In this document: positions 34,056 through 42,092 of the stretch, piece after piece | Numbering within the stretch: the stretch's first letter is position 1 | Layout: the number at the start of each line of letters is the position of its first letter | Source of the DNA: Caldicoprobacter guelmensis | GTDB taxonomy: Bacteria > Bacillota > Clostridia > Caldicoprobacterales > Caldicoprobacteraceae | Assembly: GCF_016908415.1 (NCBI RefSeq) | Contig: NZ_JAFBDW010000009.1 | Location: forward strand, 1 to 45,482 | Direction of reading: 5' to 3' | Length of the DNA stretch: 45,482 nucleotides | Translations under genes and position numbers: made by a program | Notes under the pieces: model-generated | The model's database searches: none | The model's input: only the letters and a program-made list of their open reading frames with translations | What the model was told of the DNA's origin: nothing

Positions 34056-34074
34056 CCCCTTTGAGATAAAGGAG
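34056..34074 (-). promoter_or_regulatory. Hairpin masking the kdpF ribosome binding site
   Basis: On the minus strand CTCCTTT (34068-34074) pairs with AAAGGGG (34056-34062) over a 5-nt loop. The upstream arm extends as AACCTCCTTT, identical to the anti-Shine-Dalgarno end of 16S rRNA, and the downstream arm is the only ribosome binding site of kdpF. Confidence 0.4.
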
Positions 34075-34179
34075 GTTATTCTTCTCCATAATTTAACAAA
34101 CAATCTTCCTAAACAATCCTCTTATTAAATATTGTCTAAACATTCAACCTTTTTATAAGTAAATCATACAAACGAAACC

Positions 34180-34320
34180 CTATAACCTAAATAACTTACG
34201 CAAACTCTCCAAAACACTACCAAAATCCCTCACTCCTTTACACACAACAAAAACCCCTTCATGACTTTTATCAACAATATTTACATCGCAAACTAACATA
34301 ACACATAATATAATCATCAT
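34180..34320 (-). CDS. Possible small leader ORF upstream of kdpF, 46 aa
   Basis: In the 385-bp gap before kdpF, an ATG at 34320 opens 46 codons. The N-terminal part is hydrophobic (MMIILCVMLVCDVNIV) and the rest mixed (GVRDFGSVLESLRKLFRL at the end). There is no ribosome binding site at usual distance and a TATAAT stands just upstream, so it may be leaderless or not translated. I recognise no family. Apart from this frame and the hairpin next to kdpF, the gap is AT-rich with no riboswitch that I can identify. Confidence 0.2.
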   Translation of the reverse strand: MMIILCVMLVCDVNIVDKSHEGVFVVCKGVRDFGSVLESLRKLFRL

Positions 34321-34427
34321 TTTGTTCGTTGAGATTATATATCACAACCTTTGGTCAAATTGGCATCAATAATTCCATCAAAAGCATAAAAAAAATATAA
34401 AGAATAGCAGAATTTTGATTTAAACCA

Positions 34428-36212
34428 TCAGGCGATATTCTGGTACGCAAACTGTTTCTCGTAAAGCTGCCTATACAGGCCTCCTTTTTTGAGCAGCTCA
34501 TCATGGGTGCCGATCTCCTTTATCCTGCCCTTGTCAATCACTATGATCTTATCGGCATTCCTTATGGTGGAAAGCCTGTGGGCTATGATGATGGTGGTCC
34601 TTCCACCCGATATATTGGCCATGGCCTGTTGAATGGCCATCTCGGTCTCGGTATCGATGTTGGCCGTGGCCTCATCAAGCACAAACACGGCAGGGTTAAA
34701 GGCCACCGCCCTGGCAAAGGAGATGAGCTGCCTCTGTCCAGCAGAGAAGGTACAGCCCCTCTCCTTTACCTCTTCATCATATTTATTGGGCAGGGACTCG
34801 ATAAACCTATCGGCGCAAACCAGCCTGGCTGCCCGCACGATGTCCTCGTCAGTTACGGAGCTGTTCCTCAAACGTATATTTGACTTGATATCTCCTGAAA
34901 ACAGGAACACATCCTGCATCACCACCGCTATCTGTCGCCTCAAATCCCTCAAGTTGTACTCCCGTATGTCCATCCCGTCTATCAATATCTTCCCCTTTTG
35001 TATATCGTAAAACCTGGCCATAAGGCTTATGATGGTGGACTTCCCAGACCCGGTGGCTCCTACAAAGGCTACCGTCTCCCCGGGATTGATCTTAAAACTG
35101 ACGTCCTTCAGCACCCAGTTTTCATCGTCGTATGCAAACCACACGTTCTTAAACTCGATCTCTCCCCTGATGCGCTTGACATGCTTTCCTTTTTCCATGT
35201 CCTCTAAAAACTCACGGGTATCCAGCAAATCGAATATGCGCTCTGCCGAAATCAAAGCCGACTGTATGGAGGTATAGAATTCTGCAATCTCGTTGATGGG
35301 GGCAAAAAATTGCTTGATGTAGGTTATAAATGCGTAAAGTATGCCGATTTCCAGGTGTCCGCCTGTGATCCTGCCGCTGGCATACCATATCATGAGTGCA
35401 ATGACCAAGGTATTTATGACCTCTATGATGGGCCTGCCCAGGCTGTTTAAAACCACTTCCCTGAGGCTGGTGTCAAAATACTCCTTATCCAGCCTTTGAA
35501 ACTCTTTAAGCTTTTCCTTTTCCCTGTTAAATATGCGGACCAGCTTCATGCCGGATATGTTTTCAGCCAAAAAGCCATTTATCCTGCCTATGAGCGCCTT
35601 CATCCTTATGAAGTTCTTTCGAGCCGCCCTTCTGTAAATTATAGTGACCAAGACTATCATGGGAATGCTGCACATGCTGATGAGCGCAAGGTAAGCATCC
35701 ATGGCAAACATGGTGGCCACGATCCCTAAAATCATGATTATATCTTTCAGGGAATTGACCAGAACGCCCGAAAATATCTCATTTAAAGCCTCCACATCGT
35801 TTGTCACCCTAGTGAGTATCCTTCCCGATGAGTTTCGGTCAAAGAACTTCATCGACATGTTCTGTATATGGGTAAAAAGCTGATTTCTTATGTCGTACAT
35901 TATCTTTTGGCCGATATAAGTGAGTATATAGGTTTGAGAGTATGTCAGCCCACACCCCACAAGCACGACTGCCATGTACAAAAGCCCCATGCGCACAAAG
36001 ACGTCGGGCGCATATATCTTGACAGCCAGATAGTCATCTATGATGCGCTTTATGATATACGGCTTTACAATGGTGGCGCCGTTTATCAAAAACGCAAACA
36101 GTATATTCAAGGCCAGAAGCGGTAAATAGGGCTTAAAATACCCAAGAAGCCTTAAAACCAAAGCCTTTTTGTCCCTACGCAGAGAATATTCGCTATCAAT
36201 TCTATAATCCAT
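34428..36212 (-). CDS. Heterodimeric ABC exporter subunit, YfiC/BmrD-like
   Basis: A 594-aa half-transporter: six membrane segments (first about LPLLALNILFAFLINGATIV), then a nucleotide-binding domain. Walker A is AFVGATGSGKSTIISL, Q loop VVMQDVF, Walker B FVLDEATANID with the catalytic glutamate, and the switch histidine is in IIIAHRLSTIRNADK. The signature reads TFSAGQRQ rather than LSGGQ, a deviation common in one partner of heterodimeric exporters. ATG 36212 is chosen (GGGGG 10 nt upstream); the open frame to 36290 overlaps the upstream gene. It lies 7 bp after its partner. Substrate unknown; drug or lipid export is typical for this class. Confidence 0.88.
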   Translation of the reverse strand: MDYRIDSEYSLRRDKKALVLRLLGYFKPYLPLLALNILFAFLINGATIVKPYIIKRIIDDYLAVKIYAPDVFVRMGLLYMAVVLVGCGLTYSQTYILTYIGQKIMYDIRNQLFTHIQNMSMKFFDRNSSGRILTRVTNDVEALNEIFSGVLVNSLKDIIMILGIVATMFAMDAYLALISMCSIPMIVLVTIIYRRAARKNFIRMKALIGRINGFLAENISGMKLVRIFNREKEKLKEFQRLDKEYFDTSLREVVLNSLGRPIIEVINTLVIALMIWYASGRITGGHLEIGILYAFITYIKQFFAPINEIAEFYTSIQSALISAERIFDLLDTREFLEDMEKGKHVKRIRGEIEFKNVWFAYDDENWVLKDVSFKINPGETVAFVGATGSGKSTIISLMARFYDIQKGKILIDGMDIREYNLRDLRRQIAVVMQDVFLFSGDIKSNIRLRNSSVTDEDIVRAARLVCADRFIESLPNKYDEEVKERGCTFSAGQRQLISFARAVAFNPAVFVLDEATANIDTETEMAIQQAMANISGGRTTIIIAHRLSTIRNADKIIVIDKGRIKEIGTHDELLKKGGLYRQLYEKQFAYQNIA

Positions 36213-36219
36213 TTTAAAA

Positions 36220-38025
36220 TTACCCCCTTGCACACAACAGGTTATCTTCAACCTGCTCCATTTGAGAGATGTACAGGTTATAATAAGCACCTTTAAGCCT
36301 CATAAGCTCCTCATGGGTACCTCTTTCGATGATCCGCCCTTCATCCATAAATATGATTTGGTCACAGTACCTCACCACCGAAACCCGGTGGGATATCACT
36401 ATACCAGTACGCCCTTTCAGCACATTTTTGAGGTTTTCTAAAATCTTTTGTTCGGTCTTTGTGTCCACAGCCGATAAGCTGTCATCCAAAATGAGTATAG
36501 CGGGGTCTTTGACTATGGCCCTGGCTATAGAGACCCTCTGCTTCTGACCGCCTGATAAGGTCACCCCGCGTTCACCCACGACGGTATCAAAACCATCGGG
36601 AAAAGACATTATTTCATCGTATATGCCGGCCAGCCTGGCAGCCTGTTCGATCTGGCCATCATCATATACGGGCTTGAAAAACTCGATGTTGCTTTTTATG
36701 GTGGTGGAGAAAAGGAAATTGTCCTGGGGAGCATAACCTATGTTTTCCCTCAACACTTTAAGCGGTATGTGGTTTATATCCCTTCCTCCTATGAATATGT
36801 GCCCATCTTCAACCTCGTACAGCCTCAAAAGGAGATTGACCAGCGTGGTCTTGCCGCTTCCAGTTTTGCCTAATATGCCCAGGGTTTGACCTTCTTTTAT
36901 CTCCAGATTGATGTCTTGCAGCACCTTTTTGTCGGTACCCGGATAGGCAAAAGTTAAATCCTTTATTACAATGTCTCCTTTCAGCCTTTCAATCGCTGGC
37001 AAATCATCATCTGACCTGTCGTTTAAGCCAAAAAGGGAGACGGTAGCCAGCGCGTTCTCGGCATCTTTCTCGCTCCTATGGCAAAATATCCTGTCAAGCC
37101 GCTGAATGGAGGCCAACCCTCTCTGCCACACCTCTATAATCCTGCCTATGCTCACAATAGGACCCATGATCACCATGATATATGAGCTAAAAGCCACGTA
37201 GTCTCCCAGGGATATTATACCCTTTGCCACCAGCCCGCTGCCGTATATGATAAACAGCACGGTGCTTATGCCAAAAGCCAGCTGGGTCACCGGCCCCAGC
37301 ACGGCAGACACCCTGGTGAGGCTCATCTGCGTATCAACCCGTGCCTGGTTGTATCTTAAGAAATCTTGAACCTCTTCCTCTTCTTGTGCAAAGGCCTTTA
37401 TCACCCTGATGCCTGATATGTTCTCCTGGACTTTGCCGGATATTTGGGCAAAAGCTTTTTGTACCGCACCAAACCTCTCCCTGATCTTCTTCCGTAAAAG
37501 GTATATGACCATAACTATGATGGGCGCAGGCGCAATGGCCATCAACGTCAATACGGGATTTATGGTCCTTACCATGATGATGATTGATATGGTGTTAACC
37601 ACAAGGCCATCCAGTATTGAAGTGAGACCAAAGCCAAAAACCCTCCTTATGGCCTGTATGTCGTTTATGGCATAGGCTATGAGGTCGCCCGTCTTGTTGT
37701 TGTCATAAAAGGAAACCGGGAGCGTCTGCATATGGGCAAACAGCTTCTCTCTTAAATAGCACTCGAGGTATCTGTTGCTGCCCACCAGGAAGTACCTCCA
37801 TGTAAACCTCAGTATGAATACCGCCACAGTAGCGGCCACCAAAATAAGCAGGTATTTATTGGTAACCGAGGCAGGCATCCTGTCGTTGATGCTGTCGGTC
37901 ACATAACCCATTATCTTGGGTATCATGGAAGATATAAATGATGTGATAAACAGGACAATTATACCTATTATATAGCTCCATTTGAACTGCTTTATAAACT
38001 CCCATAGAAGCTGCGCAGTTTTCAT
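36220..38025 (-). CDS. Heterodimeric ABC exporter subunit, YfiB/BmrC-like
   Basis: A 601-aa half-transporter with six membrane segments (first IIGIIVLFITSFISSMIP) and a nucleotide-binding domain: Walker A GILGKTGSGKTTLVNLL, signature TLSGGQKQRVSIARA, Walker B LILDDSLSAVD and switch histidine GIVISHRVSVVRY. The catalytic glutamate after Walker B is replaced by aspartate (LDDS), so this subunit contributes the degenerate site and pairs with the next gene, as in TM287/288-type exporters (family knowledge). The ATG at 38025 has no nearby ribosome binding site; AGGAGG is 57 nt upstream, across a hairpin. lacI lies 327 bp upstream. Confidence 0.9.
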   Translation of the reverse strand: MKTAQLLWEFIKQFKWSYIIGIIVLFITSFISSMIPKIMGYVTDSINDRMPASVTNKYLLILVAATVAVFILRFTWRYFLVGSNRYLECYLREKLFAHMQTLPVSFYDNNKTGDLIAYAINDIQAIRRVFGFGLTSILDGLVVNTISIIIMVRTINPVLTLMAIAPAPIIVMVIYLLRKKIRERFGAVQKAFAQISGKVQENISGIRVIKAFAQEEEEVQDFLRYNQARVDTQMSLTRVSAVLGPVTQLAFGISTVLFIIYGSGLVAKGIISLGDYVAFSSYIMVIMGPIVSIGRIIEVWQRGLASIQRLDRIFCHRSEKDAENALATVSLFGLNDRSDDDLPAIERLKGDIVIKDLTFAYPGTDKKVLQDINLEIKEGQTLGILGKTGSGKTTLVNLLLRLYEVEDGHIFIGGRDINHIPLKVLRENIGYAPQDNFLFSTTIKSNIEFFKPVYDDGQIEQAARLAGIYDEIMSFPDGFDTVVGERGVTLSGGQKQRVSIARAIVKDPAILILDDSLSAVDTKTEQKILENLKNVLKGRTGIVISHRVSVVRYCDQIIFMDEGRIIERGTHEELMRLKGAYYNLYISQMEQVEDNLLCARG

Positions 38026-38087
38026 GATAGCCGAGCGCAGAATACTCCCTCTTTCTCAAGATAGAGAGGAATGCGCTCTTACCTCCT
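38023..38087 (-). promoter_or_regulatory. Split ribosome binding site leader hairpin, copy 2
   Basis: Minus strand: AGGAGG (38082-38087), TAA, GAGCGCA (38072-38078), inner hairpin CTCTCT/AGGGAG with loop containing ATCTTGAG, TGCGCTC (38033-38039), 7 nt, then the exporter ATG. Folding the perfect 7-bp stem would leave about 10 nt between AGGAGG and ATG. No ATG, GTG or TTG lies at a usable distance from AGGAGG in the unfolded sequence. Confidence 0.55.
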
Positions 38088-38352
38088 TTCTACTTGCGTC
38101 TATTTGTGGCGGCGTCACGCAGTTCCTTATAGAAGCTGCCGCGCATTTTGATCGTTACCAGAGCCTGATTAATTTACGTAAAAAGCAACACACTTTTTCA
38201 CAGCAAACTCAAATTGACAGCCATTGGCAACGTTCAACCGCTAATACCCCCTACACCAACTCTTGGAAAAGCCAATATACCTCTCAAAATAGCACAATAA
38301 GACCTTCATCAGCCCTACAAAATTACCAAAAAATCCCCTTTAAGCTTACTCC
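38088..38352 (-). other. Intergenic region between lacI and the ABC exporter
   Basis: With the leader hairpin, this makes a 327-bp stretch without a convincing gene. An 18-codon frame (MRGSFYKELRDAATNRRK, 38090-38146) ends 2 nt before the AAAGGAGG of the exporter leader but has no ribosome binding site of its own. There is no clear T-run terminator after lacI and no promoter that I would defend. Confidence 0.3.
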
Positions 38353-39363
38353 TTAAGACGACTCCCTGATGACAAATTCCGAAGGCAATACAATGGTGGG
38401 AGCTATGCTTCCATCGTCAATGGCTTTAAGGACCATCTCGGCGGCCTTTAAACCCATGTCATAAAGGGGTAGTTCAATGGAGGAGAGGGTAGGGTAAATG
38501 AGCTCGAAAAAGTTGGAGGAACCCACAGCTACAATCCTGACATCCTGGGGGATCCTTATGCCCAGCATGTGGCACGACTTTACGGTCAACATCCCAAACC
38601 TTGGAGAAGCGGCAAGTATAGCATCAGGACGGGAATCCCTGCCCTCAAGCAATTCCATTATGGCCCTGCATACCTCACCGTTATCCTGTCCTCCCAAAAC
38701 TATACGGTCATCTTTAACCTGGTATCCGTGCAAGACCATGGCTTCTTTAAAAGCCTCAAGCCTTTTATCATTGGCACGCCGCGGAACGGGGCCGGCATAG
38801 GCTATATACTTGACCCCCTTGGATTTAAAATACCCTATGACCTCCTGGATGTGGGCTAAATGGTCGGTACATACCTCGCCCACATCTTTTCCGGAGGAAT
38901 AGGTGTTGACCATCACATAAGGGATGCCCATGCTGTCCATATATGCCATGTCCTCATCGGATATAGAAGCGAAAGCAAAGATTATGCCGTCGATCCTGTT
39001 GGAGTTGTAATACTTTATAAACTCGGCTTCCTGTATGGACTCATACTTGTTAAACAGCAGGCTTACTGAATAGTTGTGGGCCTGAAGCCCATCCCTGATA
39101 CCCTCTAAGGTCTTCATAAAATAGAAATTGGTGACATTTCTGTCGGTGACTACGCCCACCGACATCGACCTCTTAAGCTTCATTCCTCTGGCAATCTGGT
39201 CAGGGTGATAATTGAGCTTCTTTATGGCGTCTAATACGGCCTGCCGGGTCTCGGGCCTTATCTTTATTCCCTTTACATTGTTGAGTATATACGACACCGT
39301 AGCCTGGGAAACACCGGCCTCCCTGGCTACATCCTTGCTTGAAACCGACTTTTTCTTCCTCAT
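38353..39363 (-). CDS. LacI-family transcriptional regulator
   Basis: A 336-aa repressor-type protein. The N-terminal LacI helix-turn-helix is SSKDVAREAGVSQATVSYIL with hinge NYHPDQIARGMKLKRSMSVG. The periplasmic-binding-protein-like sensor follows (MKTLEGIRDGLQAHNYSVSL, RIDGIIFAFAS, GIPYVMVNTYSSG, ending TIVLPSEFVIRESS). The effector is not predictable; LacI proteins mostly sense sugars. Three copies of one palindrome (39541-39686) upstream are the likely operators, suggesting autoregulation. No sugar-use gene is adjacent, so its targets may be elsewhere or the ABC exporter downstream. The only strong ribosome binding site is beyond a hairpin, with a weak AGG at 8 nt. Confidence 0.92.
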   Translation of the reverse strand: MRKKKSVSSKDVAREAGVSQATVSYILNNVKGIKIRPETRQAVLDAIKKLNYHPDQIARGMKLKRSMSVGVVTDRNVTNFYFMKTLEGIRDGLQAHNYSVSLLFNKYESIQEAEFIKYYNSNRIDGIIFAFASISDEDMAYMDSMGIPYVMVNTYSSGKDVGEVCTDHLAHIQEVIGYFKSKGVKYIAYAGPVPRRANDKRLEAFKEAMVLHGYQVKDDRIVLGGQDNGEVCRAIMELLEGRDSRPDAILAASPRFGMLTVKSCHMLGIRIPQDVRIVAVGSSNFFELIYPTLSSIELPLYDMGLKAAEMVLKAIDDGSIAPTIVLPSEFVIRESS

Positions 39364-39500
39364 ATTTTACCTGCGTACCAGACCACCTTCCTCAAGATGG
39401 TAAATACGCGCTCTCCCTCCCTTCTAAATGATGTAAATTTACGCCTTCTTTTGCAGCTATACTCCTGATACCGCGTTGCCAGCCAATACTTATCATCCAT
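39360..39500 (-). CDS. Possible leader ORF coupled to lacI, 46 aa
   Basis: An ATG at 39500 opens 46 codons (MDDKYWLATRYQEYSCKRRR at the start, VVWYAGKI at the end) and its TGA overlaps the lacI ATG as ATGA, a layout typical of translational coupling. The ribosome binding site is weak (AGGAC, 6 nt upstream). The frame runs through leader hairpin copy 3. The protein is basic and matches no family that I know; it may be fortuitous. Confidence 0.25.
   Translation of the reverse strand: MDDKYWLATRYQEYSCKRRRKFTSFRREGERVFTILRKVVWYAGKI
39361..39421 (-). promoter_or_regulatory. Split ribosome binding site leader hairpin, copy 3 (weaker)
   Basis: Minus strand: GGGAGGG (39415-39421), GCGTA (39405-39409), inner stem ACCATC/GGTGGT with loop TTGAGGAA, TACGC (39373-39377), 9 nt, then the lacI ATG. 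The outer stem is only 5 bp, but the order of parts and the ATCTTGAGGAAG string match copy 2. An AGG close to the ATG may also serve as ribosome binding site. Confidence 0.4.
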
Positions 39501-39540
39501 TTTTTCGTCCTATTAATCCTCCTCCATTACCCCCTCATGC

Positions 39541-39556
39541 ACTTATACGTATAAAT
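39541..39556. promoter_or_regulatory. LacI-type operator, copy 1
   Basis: ACTTATACGTATAAAT, a palindrome with one mismatch to the two perfect copies. Its centre is 31 bp (about three helical turns) from copy 2. Confidence 0.55.
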
Positions 39557-39571
39557 TATTCTTTGACATTA

Positions 39572-39587
39572 ATTTATACGTATAAAT
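39572..39587. promoter_or_regulatory. LacI-type operator, copy 2
   Basis: ATTTATACGTATAAAT, a perfect 16-bp palindrome with a central CG as in LacI-family operators. It lies about 210 bp upstream of the lacI start codon; the lacI promoter is probably here, with TATACG or TATAAA in the palindrome as possible -10. Confidence 0.6.
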
Positions 39588-39670
39588 GGAGCCGTAAATA
39601 GGTTGAAATGCGCTATTTTTAAAGAAGTATGCTCTCCTGGTCCGATAGAGTATCGAACATAACCTGGTTT

Positions 39671-39686
39671 ATTTATACGTATAAAT
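39671..39686. promoter_or_regulatory. LacI-type operator, copy 3
   Basis: A second perfect ATTTATACGTATAAAT, centred 99 bp from copy 2, a distance that would suit DNA looping. It is 39 bp from the thrS terminator. Confidence 0.6.
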
Positions 39687-39724
39687 TCTAAAGCATATAA
39701 ACTGATTTGTCAATAACAACCAGC

Positions 39725-39762
39725 CAAAAAGTTAAAAAGGCAGATCAGCTGCCTTTTTAACT
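39725..39762 (-). terminator. Rho-independent terminator of thrS
   Basis: AGTTAAAAAGGCAG (39730-39743) pairs perfectly with CTGCCTTTTTAACT (39749-39762); the minus strand continues with five T residues (39725-39729). It lies 24 bp after the thrS stop. Confidence 0.9.
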
Positions 39763-39785
39763 GCTGAAGCGTCCGTGAAAGCGCT

Positions 39786-41696
39786 TCAATTTATAGATTT
39801 GGTACGAATTTCCTCCAAAATCATATTCATAAACTGTTCAAGCGACATGGCACCAAGGTCTCCCCTGCCACGTGCCCGCACAGCCACTGTGCCACTTTCC
39901 TGCTCTTTGTCGCCCAGAACAAGCATATACGGAATCTTTTCCAGCTGTGCCTCCCTCACCTTGAAGCCTATCTTCTCGTTTCTCAAGTCGGTCTCCACTC
40001 TGATGTCAGCATCCCTCAGCTTTTGAGCTATCTCCTCGGCATAAGCGTTGGTCCTATCGGTAATGGTGAGCAGGCGTACCTGTACCGGCGCCAGCCATGT
40101 GGGGAAGGCACCAGCAAAGTGCTCTATAAGTATTCCTATAAACCGCTCAATGCTTCCAAACACCACCCGGTGTATCATAACCGGACGATGTTTCTCGCCA
40201 TCCGGCCCAACATAGGTGAGATCAAACCTCTCAGGCATCTGGAAATCCAGCTGGATGGTACCGCACTGCCACGTTCTGCCTATGCTGTCTTCAAGGTGGA
40301 AGTCAATCTTGGGCCCATAAAAAGCCCCGTCCCCCTCATTGACCTTGTACTCAAGGCCCTTTGCCTCAAGGGCCTCCCTTAAAGCGTTGGTAGCCCGCTC
40401 CCAGTCCTCGTCAGAACCCATGGAGCTCTCTGGCCTTGTGGACAGCTCCACATGGTACTTAAACCCAAATATGCCGTAAAAGTAATCCACCAGGTCAATG
40501 ACGCCCAGTATCTCGTCCTTGATCTGCTCTGGCAGCATAAAGATATGGGCATCGTCTTGCGTAAAACAGCGCACCCGCATCAGGCCGTGCAGCACGCCCG
40601 AAAGCTCATGCCTGTGGACAAGTCCCAGTTCGGCTACCCTAAGGGGCAGTTCCCGGTAACTGTGCACCTTACGCTTATAAAGGATCATGCTGCCTGGGCA
40701 GTTCATGGGCTTTATGGCATAATCCTCGCCATCAATCTTGGTGAAATACATGTTCTCACGGTAATGGTCCCAGTGTCCTGAGCGAACCCACAGGTCGCGG
40801 TTCAATATTATGGGCGTCTTTATCTCCTGATAACCCCTCTTGTAGTGTTCTTTCCTCCAGAAATCCTCAAGGATATTGCGAATGATCATGCCCTTTGGAT
40901 GGAAGAACGGGAACCCCGGCCCCTCCTCATGGAGGCTGAAGAGGTCTAGCTCCTTACCCAGCTTTCTGTGGTCTCTCTTCTTTGCCTCCTCCAGGCGCTG
41001 CAAATACTCATCCAGCTGGCTCTTTTTAGGGAAAGAGACTCCGTATATCCGCTGCAGCATCTTGTTTTTCTCATCGCCGCGCCAGTAAGCACCGGCCACG
41101 CTGAGCAGCTTTATGGCCTTGACCATACCTGTAGAGGGAAGGTGCGGACCGCTGCACAGGTCCACGAAATCTCCCTGTTTGTAGAACGAAATCTCGGCCT
41201 CCTCCGGTATATCCCCAATGAGCTCCACCTTATAGAGCTCGCCTCTCTCCTTCATGAACTCAACGGCCTGCTCCCGAGGCAGCACAAACCTCTCAAGGGT
41301 CAAATCCTCTTCGACTATCCTGTTCATCTCTTCTTCGATGGCCTGCAAATCTTCAGGCGAAAAAGGCTTTTCCACATCGAAGTCATAATAAAACCCGTTG
41401 TCTATTGCAGGCCCAATGGCCAGCTTTGCGTCCGGAAACAGCCTTTTCACGGCCTGCGCCATGATGTGCGATGATGTGTGCCAGAAAACCTTTTTACCCT
41501 CATCATCGTCAAAAGTCAGGATGTTGAGATTGCAATCCTCATATACCTTTGCCGACAGGTCAACGGTGCGCCCATTCACCTGAGCAGCCACAGCCGATTT
41601 TGCCAGCTTCTTGCTTATATCGTTTACTATATCCGCTATGGCCGTCCCTTCAGGATACTGCCTTACCGAGCCGTCTTTCAGCACCACATTCACCAT
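39786..41696 (-). CDS. thrS: Threonine--tRNA ligase
   Basis: A 636-aa class II aminoacyl-tRNA synthetase. The N-terminal TGS domain (VNVVLKDGSVRQYPEGTAIA) is followed by the editing domain with HTSSHIMAQAVKRLFPDAKL and DLCSGPHLPSTG, then the catalytic core (NCPGSMILYKRKVHSYRELP, RVRCFTQDDAHIF, HRVVFGSIERFIGILIEHFA) and the anticodon-binding domain (PVQVRLLTITDRTNAYAEEI). Full length with zinc-binding Cys/His residues present. It is controlled by a T-box in the 360-nt leader. ytxC lies upstream, a frequent neighbour in Clostridia. Confidence 0.98.
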   Translation of the reverse strand: MVNVVLKDGSVRQYPEGTAIADIVNDISKKLAKSAVAAQVNGRTVDLSAKVYEDCNLNILTFDDDEGKKVFWHTSSHIMAQAVKRLFPDAKLAIGPAIDNGFYYDFDVEKPFSPEDLQAIEEEMNRIVEEDLTLERFVLPREQAVEFMKERGELYKVELIGDIPEEAEISFYKQGDFVDLCSGPHLPSTGMVKAIKLLSVAGAYWRGDEKNKMLQRIYGVSFPKKSQLDEYLQRLEEAKKRDHRKLGKELDLFSLHEEGPGFPFFHPKGMIIRNILEDFWRKEHYKRGYQEIKTPIILNRDLWVRSGHWDHYRENMYFTKIDGEDYAIKPMNCPGSMILYKRKVHSYRELPLRVAELGLVHRHELSGVLHGLMRVRCFTQDDAHIFMLPEQIKDEILGVIDLVDYFYGIFGFKYHVELSTRPESSMGSDEDWERATNALREALEAKGLEYKVNEGDGAFYGPKIDFHLEDSIGRTWQCGTIQLDFQMPERFDLTYVGPDGEKHRPVMIHRVVFGSIERFIGILIEHFAGAFPTWLAPVQVRLLTITDRTNAYAEEIAQKLRDADIRVETDLRNEKIGFKVREAQLEKIPYMLVLGDKEQESGTVAVRARGRGDLGAMSLEQFMNMILEEIRTKSIN

Positions 41697-41808
41697 AACT
41701 CATTCATCCTTTCGTATAAATATTGTGAGTATTTTTTTGTAAGTATTTATTTAAACCCATTGCCACGTCAAAATTACACAAAACCAACGCTACTTTATGT
41801 AGACAATT

Positions 41809-41841
41809 AAAAAACCTCCCATCCCTTCAAGGGACGAGAGG
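41809..41841 (-). terminator. T-box intrinsic terminator
   Basis: CCTCTCGTCCC pairs with GGGATGGGAGG (two mismatches) and is followed by six T residues (41809-41814) on the minus strand, directly after the T-box core. Confidence 0.85.
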
Positions 41842-42052
41842 CTACCCGCGGTTCCACCCTTCTTGGTCCCAAAATCAGGACCCACCTCCACTGGCCGTTA
41901 ACGGAGCCAACCGCCATGCTCAAAGGGTGGTCTTCAACTGGACCTAGTGCGGAATGCTTCCAGCCTCAGGCATCCCTTCTCTATCACCGGTTTCCAGCCT
42001 ACTCTTCCTCATCATTGCATGTAAGTTGTAGACTTCAACTCCTTTTGGAGTT
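41809..42052 (-). promoter_or_regulatory. T-box riboswitch of thrS (threonine specifier)
   Basis: The minus strand contains the T-box core GGGTGGAACCGCGG (about 41847-41860) with the terminator after it, and stem I with GAAGAGTAGG, AGGGATGCC and the distal loop elements upstream. The specifier loop reads GAAGACCACC; ACC (41929-41931), a threonine codon, fits the downstream gene. Uncharged tRNA-Thr would favour the antiterminator. Confidence 0.93.
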
Positions 42053-42081
42053 ATTATAGGCCAGGACCACAAGCAAGTCAA
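42053..42081 (-). promoter_or_regulatory. thrS promoter
   Basis: TTGACT (42076-42081) and a perfect TATAAT (42053-42058) with a 17-nt spacer, just before the T-box leader on the minus strand. It starts only 12 bp after the ytxC stop codon. Confidence 0.8.
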
Positions 42082-42092
42082 GCCCCGGTTTT

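Noticed and set aside
34043..34427. Cyclic di-AMP (ydaO-type) riboswitch before kdp
   Set aside because: Such switches occur before some Firmicute kdp operons, but I could not find the conserved core strings in this gap.
38090..38146. 18-codon leader peptide before the ABC exporter
   Set aside because: No ribosome binding site and no attenuation-type codon run; kept only as a note in the intergenic entry.
39776..39789. Catabolite-responsive element-like string TGAAAGCGCTTCAA at the end of thrS
   Set aside because: It lacks one T for the consensus palindrome and overlaps the thrS stop codon behind no promoter, so it is more likely coding sequence.
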